This document shows, in pieces, positions 36,322-48,746 of a stretch of 64,000 nucleotides of DNA (within the stretch, counting starts at the first letter, position 1; each line of letters opens with the position of its first letter). Source of the stretch: Cystobasidium ongulense (lineage: Eukaryota; Basidiomycota; Cystobasidiomycetes; Cystobasidiales; Cystobasidiaceae). The notes under the pieces were generated by a model, which was given only the letters and a program-made list of their open reading frames with translations, searched no databases and had not been told where the DNA came from. The DNA is taken from NCBI GenBank assembly GCA_022835595.1, contig BQUP01000012.1, forward strand, positions 307,000-370,999. Reading direction: 5' to 3'. The position numbers and the translations under genes are program-made.

Positions 36322-37184
36322 AACGTCTTCTAGAAGGCCAGAGTTCGTGTTTGAGCTTTTGCTTGGGGTTTGGAAAAACAAGGAGGATTAGGGCAGGAGA
36401 GCCGCTTTTATACCCTTTTGGAAGGCTGGGTAGGTCAAACACACCAGCAAGCGGTGACAAGTCCTGCCGTCCTACGAGAGCGTATCGCCCAGACACTCGC
36501 ACAGCTCAGACATGCATGAGTTGCACAGTCAGACGCATGAGCGGTGCAGATTACGACTGTGCACGGCACTGCTTGACGAGTCTAGAGCGCATTGAGGCTC
36601 TGTAATGGATCTATTTGACCTCTTGTGTGCGGTGAGCGATGGTTGGACTTGTTTGCATGCTCGTAGAGGGCTATGTGTGTGATGTACGGGCAGTGCAAAT
36701 TCGACTGTAAGAGACGCTGCTTGAGAGCCTAGAACGCACCGAGGCTCTGAAGCATCTGACCTCTCCTGTGCGATGTTGGCTGGTCGGACTGTTCTCCGTG
36801 CTTGACTAAGGCGATGTTACTGTAGCCGCTGTGTCTTTGTTGTAGATGCCTACGCTCTGTAGACACTGCCGTGGCTCTATTATGTAGCGGCAAAAGAGGC
36901 AGTATTGAGTACAGTGTGAGCCTAGGTGGTGTAACGAACCAACGAATGGACTTGCGACCTTGCGACCTTCAAGCACTTGCCATCGGTCAACCACAACCAG
37001 CCAGAAGTGTCCAAAATGATTTTCGAGCTTTTCAAGAGGCTTGAGTGGAAGCAGAATACCAGTCATGGTTTCTTTGACCTGTGCACTTTGTTGGTCGCGA
37101 TATCAGCTTTGCGCGCGGCGGTAGATCCCAGAAACAGGTTTGACCCTGCACCGACTTGCCGCCATCGTCGAAGAACTGGCAGAC
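36322..37184. other. Intergenic stretch with a degenerate direct repeat
   Basis: About 860 bp with no supportable gene. The segments near 36545-36660 and 36692-36800 resemble each other: both run from a GTGCA.ATT..GACTGT start through CTGCTTGA.GAG and GAGGCTCTG to GACCTC and TGTGCG.TG. The offset is about 147 nt, with many substitutions. It is also the divergent promoter for the flanking genes. Confidence 0.5.
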
Positions 37185-39040
37185 ATGGTTGACGCAGTAG
37201 ACATCAAGGTGAAGAAGCGCAAGGCTGTATCGTCTGCGGAGGTGAAAGACGGTCAAGGCGAAGCGAAGCTGGAAACCTCCGAGCCAGCTGTAGCGGCAGT
37301 GGAAGCGTTAAACGATGAAGGGCAGGAGGATGAACCTGAAGTCGAAGTGCTATCCCACGCAGAGCAGAGAAAGCGTCGAAAGCTGGAGAAAGCGAAAGCT
37401 CTTTCCAAGGGTGTTGATGGAGTGGATGCAGATGAAAGCGAAGAAGCTGTCGCTGCTGGAACCTCGTCAAGTAGCACCAAGGCCAACGCCGCAGAGCCAC
37501 CCAAGGCATCGAGGTCTACATTCGGTATCTGGGTCGGCAATCTATCATTCAAGACAGACGCAGACAAGGTGCGCTGCATCCTTCTGCATTGCCATTGATG
37601 AAATACTGACTTTTGCACGCTTTCCTGATGGGTGATCGCACCAATTTTCATTCATACTGCACGCCACCATTGCATGTACGACACTACTGGTACATCTACT
37701 CTGTCCACCTGCTACAGCTCAGGACCTTCTTCAGTTCATGTGGAAACATTACTCGAATCAATCTGCCCAAAGGGACTAGATTTCAGCCGAATAAGGGTTT
37801 CGCATACATCGACTTTGACACTCGTGAAGCTCTTGCCAAAGCTATAGCGTTGAGCGAGTCTGGTCTAGAAGGTCGACGATTGCTCATCAAGGATTCAGGC
37901 GATTACAAAGGTCGACCTGTTAATGAGAATGTGGATGCAGCAGCCAAGACACTCCTCGGAGGAGAGGGCAAGGGCAAGCCTACTGCCGAAGGGGAAGGAG
38001 CTGGTTCGGCGGAAAAATCACTTTCAAAGACTGCTCGCAAAATCTTGGAGAGACAGAAGAATCCTCCTGCGCCTACTCTCTTCATAGGCAACTTGGCTTA
38101 CGATGCGACGGTGAGCCTTCCAGAATCCCCATCTTTCTTGGCCAGATTGCAAGCTAAAGTTTCATCACTCTCTTACCGCAGATTGACAGCATACGTGAAG
38201 CTTTCGAAGCTCGTGCGATCGCACGGCAGAGATGGGAGAGTAAGAAAGGTGGAAAGAAAGGTGACAGAAAGGGCAAAGGCAAAGCATCTAGCGATGATGA
38301 GTCAGATGCAGATCCAGATGAAGAGTCGGGCTCCAATGCGTCCTCGGATGAAGATACGGAGGATGTCAAGCCCAAGAAAAAAGTTGAAAGTACATCAACT
38401 GATCAAGGTTCTCCTGCTGGAATACGCCAAGTTCGTATCGGTACATTTGAAGACAGCGGTAAATGTAAAGGGTGCGTAAATGACCAGGCTAGTCTGCATT
38501 GTTCATTTTTCCCATGCTGACTATCCTTATTTCATCAGATGGGCTTTCGTTGATTTCCAAAATGCCGTTCAAGCGACGCAGTCGTTGATTGATGGGCGCA
38601 ATCACTACATGAATGGTCGTACTTTGAATGTAGAGTACGCATCTGCAGATGCCGTTCGACGCGGAGGGGGCAAGATGGAAGGTGGTGATGCCGCATCTAC
38701 TCAGAAGAAAGGACGACCCGAGGGCAGAACTTCATCATTCCAGTCCGGCAAGCGTAAGAGAGACAACAACGACGACAATGCTGAGGAAGGATCTGGTCGA
38801 CAAGAAAACAATCAAGAACAGGAAATGCCTAAGCAAGCGTTCTACAGACCTCCTCTTGCGCTTCAGCCTTGGCAAGACGCTGCGAAGGTGCACAAGCCCA
38901 ACAAAGAAGAGAGACAAGCTCTACGTGATGACAAGAAGACGAAAGGGAGAAGACAGAAACCTGGTGCGGCACTGGCGAATGCTCAGCGTGAGAAGATTGC
39001 TATACAGCCTGGTGCGGGTAAGAAGACTACTTTCGAGTAG
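37185..39040 (+). CDS. NOP13: Nucleolar RNA-binding protein Nop13
   Basis: Two-RRM nucleolar protein of pre-ribosomal particles. It starts MVDAVDIKVKKRKAVSSAEV, with an acidic/basic N-terminal region. RRM1 begins FGIWVGNLSFKTDADK and, after an intron, continues LRTFFSSCGNITRINLPKG with RNP1 GFAYIDF. RRM2 begins TLFIGNLAYDAT, then IDSIREAFEARAIARQRWES, and resumes after further splicing with GWAFVDFQNAVQATQSL and RTLNVEYASADAVRRGG. The region between RNP2 and RNP1 of RRM2 contains a long Lys/Asp/Glu/Ser-rich insertion (about 38220-38400). The Lys/Arg-rich tail fits a nucleolar protein. Nop13 with its degenerate second RRM is the best match; Nop12 is the alternative. Confidence 0.82.
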
Positions 39041-39311
39041 AAAACGGACAGCAAAGTTCCCTTCGACTTGTCAAGGATTGGTAAAGGCCATATCACAGTT
39101 GTCGTTTGCTTGGGCATGCTTGTTGTTACATCACTAGCAGGGTTAGAGGATAGTATACATATGTCTGTGTCTCGTCGTACAATTTACTACCAGTTTGAGA
39201 CGGCCTCGGGCATTTGTCGTAATCTGATTGCGTACTTCCAGATTCCCTTTGCCATGTGAATGTCGGGCTGTTTCTATGAGGATCGAATGAAGTTGTCGGG
39301 TTTGGCAGGTA

Positions 39312-39897
39312 TTACAGCCGCACTTGTCCTTGGCGGGCGTATCGTGCATGTGTGAGTGCTTGACACCCGCAGACACCGAAGAAGCTGTAAGCCATTAGGC
39401 GAGCAATGTCAATTATCGTTATAAAGTCGGTGAAGTCGCTCGCACTTACATTGCATATACGATAGCTGTGCTGTAGCATAGTTTCGCTACCGCCTGACGA
39501 GCACACACGAGAGATGGAGAGATCTATCGTCAGCGAATTGCATGAGATCTGGTGAATACATGCAAAGCAGGCGGACCTGGCTATCAGCTGGATCTTCTGT
39601 GCTACCAGTTAACACCTAGGAAGGTAAGTAGATGGTCAGCATATTGCCCAGTGGAAGGCAAGGTGCAGTCCCTCAACATCACGACGCACCTCGACTTCAG
39701 CTTGGAAACCCCAGCCCAGAGCCATGAGGATGATGACGCCAAAGAAAGAGAGAACGGCACAGCAAGACGCTAAGCACGCAATGCAAGCCAATGTCAGCTT
39801 GGTCTCTGCACTGCGGACCAGCTGGCCCAGTCCTCGACTAAGAGCATCATCATGATCACGCACCGAGTCCGCTTGGAACCACTGCTGCACCGGGCAT
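39312..39897 (-). CDS. Ribonuclease kappa (RNaseK) homologue
   Basis: Five tiny exons (39897-39864, 39805-39690, 39615-39577, 39493-39450, 39384-39312) sum to exactly 102 codons, giving 101 residues, the family length. The product starts MPGAAVVPSGLETKLTLAC. The first membrane segment is CCAVLSFFGVIILMALGWGF, matching the RNaseK pattern of small residues, WGVI and LG.FF. A lumenal loop with EDPADSQ follows, then the second segment AKLCYSTAIVYAIFFGVCG and a basic end, QALTHARYARQGQVRL. Animal RNASEK is a small subunit associated with the V-ATPase; the nuclease label comes from early work. All four introns obey GT-AG and phase. No single exon would reveal this gene. Confidence 0.85.
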
Positions 39898-40257
39898 TGC
39901 TGCTGAGACGCGCTGTGGATGTGACTGTAGAGAAGCGACGATGTAACGTGCGCACAAGGTGGTCTTTTTGTGCCTGTTGAGGCAGCGTGAAGAACAGCAG
40001 CCGCGAGGTGATGAAGACCTCCAGAGACAGCCTGCGAAGCGATCGAAGACTACTCACCCGCAGGACTTGGATCCCCATCGATAGCAGCAAGAAGGGCGAG
40101 ATTAACACGCGTAACGAAGGTGTCATGCGACATGCAGGCTTCCAGTTCGCCTTGCAGATGGAATCGCGTGCTAAAGATGCAAATCGGGACATTGTCTAAA
40201 ATATCATTGACTGCTGTGTGGCTACACATCTCTTGTCTAGTACATATTAACAAATGA
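39898..40257. other. Short intergenic stretch
   Basis: 360 bp containing the RNaseK promoter and the 3' end region of the lipase gene. Minus-strand frames here show no recognisable product. Confidence 0.45.
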
Positions 40258-42663
40258 TTATCGCTCTTCTTCTGGATACCGTGGTCTAGTCCTCTCGATA
40301 TCTTCCAATAAATATACGAACCTGCAGAATTTCGATTTAGACAGTGTCAGGCGCTATATTTGATGCTAGGGATTCTCCCAGCAGTCCAGCTTTGAGTGAC
40401 TCACGTGTTCTCGACGGAGTCTACATGCCAGAAGTTGTCGCAATGCTCGCCCTCATCAAGCTTGTGCACCCGAATAATGTTGACATCGGGTTCATGTCGG
40501 CGCAACCGCTCGAGCAATGGTTCACAAAGGACTGCAAATAAAGCATGTATTCAGCAGGAGGCTCTTACTGACACGATGTCATATTGTCTTGATATAGCTT
40601 ACCTAGATAGTCCTTGCCGCCACTGCATTGGTAGGAAATGTCAGTAACAATCCGTAAACTTCACGACAGATCGGCTGAACTCACTGATACAGCGCCAAAG
40701 GAGGGAAGCTTTTCTCATACCATCGTAGAACCTCCTCATTGAGTACACACCCTCGAGAAGAGAATCCATCCAAGCCAGTCCACCAGAAGATGCCAGCACT
40801 GGGTACGGGCGAAGGCGTAAAGCGGAACATCTTTGGCTTGCGTCTAAGCAGCCAATTCGCATCTGTCCAGCGAAAGAGAAAAGCGAACATCTTGACAGAA
40901 TTTGACAGGCATTAGCACTTCTTAATGATAAAGGAGATAATGCAGGCACGCCTACTTGATATCCCAGCAGAGCAAAGGGTAGACTAGGTGTCCAATTGTA
41001 AGATATAGTCATTATAGGTATAAAATCAAGCACTCCAAATATCCGCTTCCACCGTTTCCAGTCCATGTGCTTGATAACAGTGAACGGAAAGCCGCGTGTG
41101 AGCGGGCCAGAGTAGACTGCCGGAGCCAAAGCGATGAATACAGAGAGCGATTCTCCTAGCGAGGGAATCATGCCTCGTGCTGCCAGCAATGCGTCTCTTT
41201 AGTCTCAGGCTTTGAGAAGTCTTGAGAGATTCCATGCACTCACCTAGAGAGACGAACATGGTTGCATTGCCCTGTGAGTGACCGATAAATGCCACTTTAT
41301 CGTAGCCAGCTGATTTCCAAATAGATTCAATATACGTTCCTCATGCTGCGAGCGACTCAGCTGTGTGGACTCACTCTCGCTCTTGACGTGCTCGACGACA
41401 GCAGGCAGATCATAAAGTGCGTGCTCGCGGATGTTGTAGTCCCAGCTGCAAGTCAGGATCAGGGTCAGACACTATGCCTCACTCCGATATATGTTCGAAT
41501 ACACACAATCTTGGATCACTTCGCTTGAGACTGGTATGTCCCATGTCAAAGACAGCACGTCCATTACTGAGATAGACTTGGTATCCTCCCTTTTCCGCAA
41601 GCCAAAAAGCCAGACTTCTCTCCTCTGATGTTACGAAGCTTCCGCTCGATTGAAAGAGGCCATGCTGAATGATGACAGGAAATCCACCTTTGCCATCGCT
41701 GTGTAGCTTCCCAAGCTGGCTAGGGACAATGACCTTATGCACGCGCAAATAGTAGCCGTCGTCCGTCTTGAGTGTCTGATCTATTATATCGTACCCACAG
41801 CTTCGAGCGTAATACTTGACATCCTTTACCAATTTCTCCTTCTTCCATTTTTCTGGATTGTCCCACGGTCGAGGCAGTCGAGGCTTATTCCTGCCTAATA
41901 GAGTGTTCACAATGTGCTGAAGACTTCGTTGAGTGAGTGCCCAGAGAATAATGAACAAGAGGAAAGCCGTAGAAATAGCATTTGCCCAGAACTGGGACCA
42001 CTGCAGCTTGATCCGAGAACGTAGAGTCGGCGGTTTTATGCGACCACCTCGCTCGGTGGAAATAAAGGAGGGTATGTTGAAGTCGACATCATAGTCGTGT
42101 GGGATTCGAAGGTATTCTCGCTGCTGTATAGATGGTGTGCTGGGCCTATCTACCTCGACCGACAGTAGAGGTGCTCTCTCGCCGGCCAAGCCTTCGTCGT
42201 GGTCGGCATAGGAAGCATTGGAACCGTAGCTTTTCGCGTCAAGCGAGCCGTTGAAACCAGCGTGCGGCGTGCTTCTGCCACTTGAAGCATTAGAAGCTTC
42301 GGCCAGAGGGTGGATTGTCGACTTGTGGCTGTAGCTGTTTCCGTTCGTATAGGACTGTGAAGGGCCAGGCACCTCGAGCTGAGCATGAGAAGGCGTAGCT
42401 GTATCAAAATGAAGACCACCGAGCCCGTTGTAAGTCACAGTGCGCTTCTTGCTTTTGCTCGACGACTCCAGACGGAGCTGTTGCGCCCTGCTCGAGCCAG
42501 CAGCATCTCCTCCATCCTCGCTCAGCGCTGGCGAAGCTGGACGAGAGCGCAAGCCAGCATCCACAAAGACGCCGGCATCGAGCGAGTGCCGCGATATGGC
42601 AGAGCTCGAGGCTACCGGAGCATGTATGCGCATGCCATCTTGCTGCTCTCTCTTGCCTGTCAT
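40258..42663 (-). CDS. Membrane-anchored acid-lipase family, steryl-ester-hydrolase-like
   Basis: Hydrolase of the Tgl1/Yeh1/Yeh2 group (acid-lipase related), expected to cleave sterol esters at lipid droplets or membranes. It starts MTGKREQQDGMRIHAPVASS; the N-terminal 200 residues are Ser-rich and disordered. One membrane segment (STAFLLFIILWAL) follows, then the hallmark DGYYLRVHKVIVPSQ and VIIQHGLFQSSGSFV. The triad is visible: Ser in GHSQGN, Asp in GGKDYLVL after splicing, His in DEGEHCDNFWH. The last exons read VNIIRVHKLDEGEH and FVYLLEDIERTRPRYPEEER. An in-frame GTG/TTG stretch precedes ATG 42663, but no earlier ATG. A lid segment KMFRFTPSPVPSAG fits the family. Confidence 0.86.
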
Positions 42664-43955
42664 CGCACCAGAGTCATGTTTGGACGAATCCGCGTGAAAG
42701 AAAGCGACGACCAGATGGAACAAAGCGTCACGACAGGCAGTAAGGATGTGAACGATGATATTGCAGTGGAGATGACAGTAGTAGTACAAGAAGGCATCTA
42801 AGAGTACTACCAGGCGCTCCTTTGATTAATCGCTCTGTTAGTGAAATCAAGCCTGAACTCGTACAACCACCAATGGGTCTCGGTATATGATACAATGATA
42901 GACCTTGGACCCAGCCCAGCAGGTACAAAAGCTCGAGCTTGTTCGTGTAACATGCAGTGCGTGAGCATTTGCGGATCCATTTGCGCGCCAGATGTCTTCG
43001 AGGCACCTTATCAGCAGGTCTGAAAGCGCAGGACCAGACTAGCGGATTGGGAAAGGGAGCCAAAGGCACTGAACCAAAGAGCCGCGCGAAAGCACAGAAT
43101 TCATCAGCACATGGTGCCGCACTTGTTATCGAGTGGAGAGTCTGTTGGTAACAGAAGAAGCAGTTAGCGAAAATTGCTTCGAATGAAATGGAGGACAACG
43201 AAAGAGAGTGGGGATCGAATGGGGGAGAGAGGGAGGTGACAATTCAGTGTAACTATGACATTTGTACTGCCAGCACTGGTGCGTGTTTCCAGCCAACTCG
43301 AGAAGAGCAGCTTGTAATGGAGGACACCTAGGCGTTATTGGTATTCTCATCCATTTGTCGGCGGTGGGAGGCGAGGGATGCAGAGAGTGTGAGATGGAGG
43401 GTTGCTAATGCATGGATCACTCACCAGTGGAATGCGAAGCATGCTTGTGTCGAGTACAGGAGTGCTGTCAGCACTCGGCAAACTCTGCGAAAATTTGGCG
43501 GTGGGGCAGGGGAGTGCGAAGACGGCCCACGAGCGCGGGTAAGCTACCATGCAGACGAGTGTTGTGTGGTGTGACCATGTTGACGTCCTTTGCTTGGTTG
43601 CGTGCTGTCTCGCAAACTGCTGCTTGGATAGGTAAGGTTGGCAGGAGCAGACCTGCGAAGTTGTGAATCAAATTGCGAGACACTCTCGATTCCATGAAAA
43701 ACACGTGACCCACATGCATAGGATGTAGAGCCGCGTGAACCCTCTGGATTTGATGCATTACCATCATGGCTATCGTATTGGAAGAGAGATGCTCCCCACT
43801 TGGCTGTAGTATTGATCTGATAATACAATCAATCGAGGAATGAGTATGGATCTGACTCGACTACCCTCTCGTGGTTCAATTATCTTGTAGGATTACAGTA
43901 ATAGTAGATTCGAACCTAGACCCTGAACGACAACACTATACTCTGCGACAATCTA
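42664..43955. other. Intergenic stretch between same-strand genes
   Basis: About 1.3 kb. Several minus- and plus-strand open frames exist, the longest 156 codons (42728-43198), none with recognisable content or splice support. Confidence 0.5.
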
Positions 43956-46900
43956 CTACGTGGACCTGCCGTAGATTGCCTCGTATGCATCCTCCGCCTC
44001 TCTGGCCAAGTCGTGCCAACCAAACATTAGAAGGGCTTCCGTGTAAGTTTGCCAGAGTTGTTCGATATGCACGACTTTTGTATTTAGAAAGTAAACGTAG
44101 TCTTTCAAGGCCTCCCACTCTTTACGTAGTATCAAACCTTCCAAATCACTTCTTGGACTCGGAGGCAATGGGCATAGGAGGTCGAGAGCAGCAGCAGATG
44201 GAGGCGAGGATTGGTGTACCCATAACTGAAGACGCTTTTCTGTCATATTCAACAGGTCTTTCCGATAGCCCTTGTCGCTTATCTCCCCGATGAGACTCTT
44301 AGCACTGTTCAACTCAAACGGCTTGTTTAGGTCAACTCCAAAACGGCTTGCCAATCCTTTTTTTGCCACGAGCCCATCCTTACTGACTGCTGCGCAGCTG
44401 ACCGCCTCTGTTCGTCCTGGGGGATATGACCCAGGTGCCTCCTGCTGATGTCTCTCTTGTTGGCTCGTATCTTGTTGGACATGTCGTTCAAAACGATCCA
44501 CACTGTCTGCATCGTCCTCATCCTCTCTAGACGCAAAGTTTTCCAGAATCCTGTAGAGGGAGGACCGCGCGCTGGCCCCCAATTTTCGCAAAGGGAGGCA
44601 GCGTTTATTAACCTGGACCTGGGGTCTTTTTGACTGTGTGCTTTCTTTTGTCCCCCCGGGGGCAAGACTCGGTTTCGATATCACACTTGGGTTGTCGACA
44701 AAGTGCCATCCTACGAGTTTGGTACGCTGGTCGCGTGGCAGGAAGATTCCCAAGCAGAACATGCTTCGCAAAAGCCCAAAATTCGGGCCTTCCTCTTCCC
44801 ATACGCGGTCAAGATTGCGAAAGCACTGGAGCGAAATGAGTCAGCTCTTTTTTCGCGTATACCGATTGTCATAGTAGCGTAGCTTCGAACCTTGAGGCTT
44901 TCTTCGTAAGCAGCTTTCGATGGAAGGAGCTCCCAATTTCTCAGGCAGTCCCGCAGCAGTATGTCAAGCCATGCGGTCAAGTCGCTTCTTATGGCAGCGT
45001 CTTCATCCTTTCGCCCTTCGTCGTCATCTCCGTCCATTAGAAGTTTCGGCACCTCAACCTGCGCCAGCTGCGTCATGGAGACGAGGAAAGTGTCCCTTAC
45101 TCTGCAAAACGAAGGAGTCTCAGGCCGATACTGACGATCAATGAGGTTGTTCAATACTCACTTTTGGGTGCAGTCGGCAAGGGTGTGAAAATACCATTCG
45201 ATATGATCAATACTCGCTACCAGTCGTGCATGTCTCTCTTGCATGTCAATCGCAATCGGATCTTCTGTGAGTGTTGCCTGTATCTGCTCGTTAGACCGTT
45301 GCGAGATCTGATTAAGTAAAACGAGAAATGTTAGTGACAGGTAACAAGGCAAGTAATGTAAATAGGGATTCCGAGCCGAAATCATGCTTACGCCACGTAA
45401 AGCCGATCTAGCTTCTTGCGCATAGGATCTTCCAGTTTCCATCATGCTTATCGATTCAGCAAACATGTAGAATATTGTGCGTGGTTCTCGCCCTTGATGT
45501 TCGCCTAAAACCTGTCCAAAGCGATTTCTTTTCCATCTATCCCGAAAAGTATATGCTTCACGGAGATCTTCCATCATACGTTGTATCAAAGTGACGCAAG
45601 TTTCTATTAGGGGAACCCAATTGTCTTTTCTTCGTTTATTGAGATCTTCCAAATCCAGATGGAAGCCCCATAAAATCTCGCGTAGGTCCTTGTATACTGT
45701 CGAGTCTCTGCAGCTTCTGAGTGCCCGCGTCACTTTGGAACATCCCAACGATGTGATCTCGATGTTGGGCAACAAAGGCATAATGACTCCAGATTGATAA
45801 CACCAACCTTCGACCAATTGCCCCCGAACACAGTCGAAGATGACTGCACCTCTTCTCCTGGGCTGCGCAAAGGCCTCTGGGGGAAGCTTCGTAGCTTCAG
45901 ACTCCGGCCGTACAGAGGGCCTACGGGCAGAGGGGGAAGTAGGTCCCTCACCCGTCATCGGACTTTGATGAGGAGCATGTTGGATTGGTGAAGGTGCTCT
46001 TGAATTTGTATTAGGCATCTGCCGCCGTGCTTGTTTCCTACGCTTGGCTCTCCTTCTTGCTTTGCTTCCTTTGCTCGAATTCTGCGACGTTTGGGAAGAC
46101 GTCTCGCATTTCTTGAACGAAGGTCCAGCAACAGGTTGCTGCCCTGGCATACTTACTGGCACCTTCCTCGGAAGACTCGCATCTCCTGTACCTGGCTCAT
46201 CGGAGACTGTCGGTGCCTGAGGCGGCCTTCTATCTGGAAAAGATTTGGTGATAGGAGCATTGTCTACAGATTCCGAAGAAGATGCGGAGTCTTCTGTCGA
46301 CAGGTCATTCGGGTTGCTTTTTACAGCTGAGATGTCTCCGCTAGGTTCTTGCGATGGAGGATTATCTATCGCAATGTCCTCCCCGAACTTGACCTCGCGC
46401 TTGGGAATGGGCGATCCCCTTAGAAGTACAGAGCTTGTATTGCGAAGTATCGAGGGCCTAGTAAATTGCGTCTCTGTGTCTTTGCGATGCTCCTCTTTGA
46501 GATCCGTTCTTAAGACTTCCTCCGGAATTTCCTCGACTTCGCCAACAGGCAGCTGTATGGGTGTGTCAATGTCAGAGATAGTCCCCACATTGGACTTTTC
46601 CTCTACTAAGGAAGTTGGGTCGCTTTCTTCAGCTATGAGGGATGGACGCTTGGACGATAACTGAATCAGTACTGAGGGATGGGTACACATTAGGTTTGTT
46701 TTTCGGATACTCACAGATGGCGGTTCTTGCTCGATTTGCTGACTATCTTCTTGGACAGGCGATGGTATGAGGAGTGAGGATCGGGGCCGGGGTACACTTA
46801 TACGCTGCCCTACGGAAGGCGTCGTCCCATGTGAACTAGAAGGTCGGCTTTGTAGAGTCTCATCTGTGGACGACTCGAAATGCTGAAAGACGGTAAGATC

Positions 46901-47578
46901 GATAGCTTCCGGAACGAGCGGTGAAGTATCATCATCATCGTCATCGTCGTCGTCATCGTCGTCGTCGTCTTCAACATCACCATGATCATCCTCTTCACCA
47001 TCACTAGTATCATAATTGCGATGGCCATGCGTGTTATTATCACCACTATTGTCATCCTGATAACCTTCATTCTCCACTTCCGCATCCGATCCAATTGCAG
47101 AAGGGTCGGAAATGAAGGTACTTGGCTCCTCGTGGAGATGGAGAGGATGCTGGAGTGCAGATGATTCTTCGGCAACTGCTTGAGGCGGGCCTGAGCCAAT
47201 AACATTGTCGTCATCTTGGACCCATGCAAGAACCCTAGCATACTCGTACGTCGCTGAAGCATTATAAGCACCATTGCGGGCATTCTGTTCAACTGTCATC
47301 GGTGGCCATCGGGACCGGTCTCCATTTACAGCTCCATATCGATGTTGATTGTGAAACCGGGCTGGCGCGAGATCCCCTCGTTGCGCATAGGCAGGCCTAG
47401 CGTCTACGACTTGCGGACCTGACCGGAAGTTTGAGCCTCTCAGGCCTGTGCGCAAGTCAGCCAACTCTGCTTGGCCAGGCAAGGTGTACACAGATGTAAC
47501 ACCTCTCTTGTTGTCGAAGCGGTAAGAAGCGGACCAGTCTTGTGAAGAGTCTGTAGGCAAAACAGAAGACGCGGTCAT
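43956..47578 (-). CDS. Very large unknown protein with poly-Asp run
   Basis: About 1,100 residues in several exons (first exon 47578 to about 45420, further ones down to the TAG at 43956). The start is the first ATG, MTASSVLPTDSSQDWSASYR. The N-terminal 560 residues are disordered, acidic and Ser/Pro-rich with a run of 14 or more Asp; a Lys/Arg-rich cluster (KARRRAKRRKQARRQMP) follows. The C-terminal half looks helical and folded: VIFDCVRGQLVEGWCYQSG, ILWGFHLDLEDLNKRRKDN, IDHIEWYFHTLADCTQK, then WLDILLRDCLRNWELLPS. The basic cluster could be a nuclear signal. No domain is recognised, and the exon borders in the 3' half are only partly fixed. Confidence 0.6.
46927..46970. repeat. ATC/GTC trinucleotide repeat coding for Asp
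   Basis: Fifteen-odd copies of a CGT/ATC unit on the plus strand; on the minus strand they are GAY codons for the poly-Asp run. Likely length-polymorphic. Confidence 0.8.
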
Positions 47579-48746
47579 CTTGTCGTTCAGTATCACTAGT
47601 CGGTACGGTCAGTAGGAGGGTTCAGCGACGACGCATACAATGTTCGGATCATCAAACTCCAGGAAACGGTCATCTCGCTTGACCAAAAATCAGAATTGGC
47701 CGTCTGACACGGACGCAGCGTTTGCCATGCGTGCCCTGCAGCGCTGGTGCGCGCCGGTGTGGACTTGCCAGGTTGTGCGCATCAAGCCTTCTATGCGACC
47801 GTGATACGCAAGGGTTACATTGCGATTGCATCATTGTGCTGAAGTATTGCTGGTGTCTCTCGATGCTGACTTGTCCTGACGTATGCTCTGGAGACGAGCG
47901 AGCGGGCCTGCCCTGCAGCTATGCAGTGGACGCACATTCGTCGAGTACACCTGCACCTCGCTACTGAGCCTGCTCCACCTCGCTAATGAGCTTACTCGAG
48001 CTGCTGTTGTTCTACGCCCCTAGACTTCTACGGGTGCAGACTGTAGGTGCCATTCGTCAGGGCGCAGGGCAGGCCGCAATCTAATAGTGCGGGTAGGAGA
48101 GGTCGTCACACTACATTTCATCTACGCTTCCCATGATCTCCTGCTCCTTCTCTGGGCTGATTCGTGCCGATGCTGAACCGACACTTGCTTGTTGCGTTGT
48201 AATGATTGTGCAGGCAGCTAGAACGGCTTGTCGACAGAACGGACGACGTAGAAGCGAGCGTCTAGGGCTTGCCACGAGAAACATGAGAGTACTGAGCGAC
48301 AGGGAGCGATGTTGTCCTATGACTTCCCAGTCGCCAGTTGCCCATGATGCACGAGACAGGGCATACACTCGCTCAAAGTACAGTGGATGCCGGGCGGGCA
48401 GACAAGAGCATTGGCGAGCCGAAAGGACGATGCAAGGCAATCAGGCGGCAGGTCAGATCCACATTAGACTTCCATTGCTCATCACTCTCATCAAAACGTA
48501 GCTTCTAACAAGTCCCCAAGGAACGCACATCGACGTTTCCATTTTACTGGCAGTCACACCCACTGCTCTCTTTAGATTACTCTAGATTGAATTGCACCGG
48601 CTCACTCAACGCAACGCCGAGTGCGTCCCAACACCGTACGGTTTGCAATTGCCGGTTGTCGGGAAGAAATTATAGCATAGTATGGCGTTTGTCGATTCTC
48701 TTCTTTCGATTATACCTGGAAAGCCTGCTGACATGTCACGACCTCT
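47579..48746. other. Intergenic stretch
   Basis: About 1.2 kb. The only candidate is a 57-codon minus-strand frame (48284-48111, starting MFLVASPRRSLLRRPFCRQA), with a basic, mitochondrial-type leader and a hydrophobic patch, but no recognisable mature part. I do not call it a gene. Confidence 0.4.

Noticed and set aside
42728-43198. 156-codon minus-strand frame upstream of the lipase
   Set aside because: Cys/Leu-rich without any domain, no in-frame ATG link to the lipase and no neighbouring exon in phase.
43902-43958. Minus-strand GGTTCGAATC match to a tRNA B box with 9-bp inverted arms
   Set aside because: The T stem does not pair beyond two bases, there is no D or anticodon arm between the arms, and one arm is coding sequence of the adjacent gene.
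46927-46970. Regular short repeats resembling an array
   Set aside because: A simple GAY codon run inside a coding exon, not a CRISPR array or spaced repeat.
48111-48284. 57-codon frame with a mitochondrial-type leader
   Set aside because: No mature domain and no splice partner found; length within chance for this base composition.
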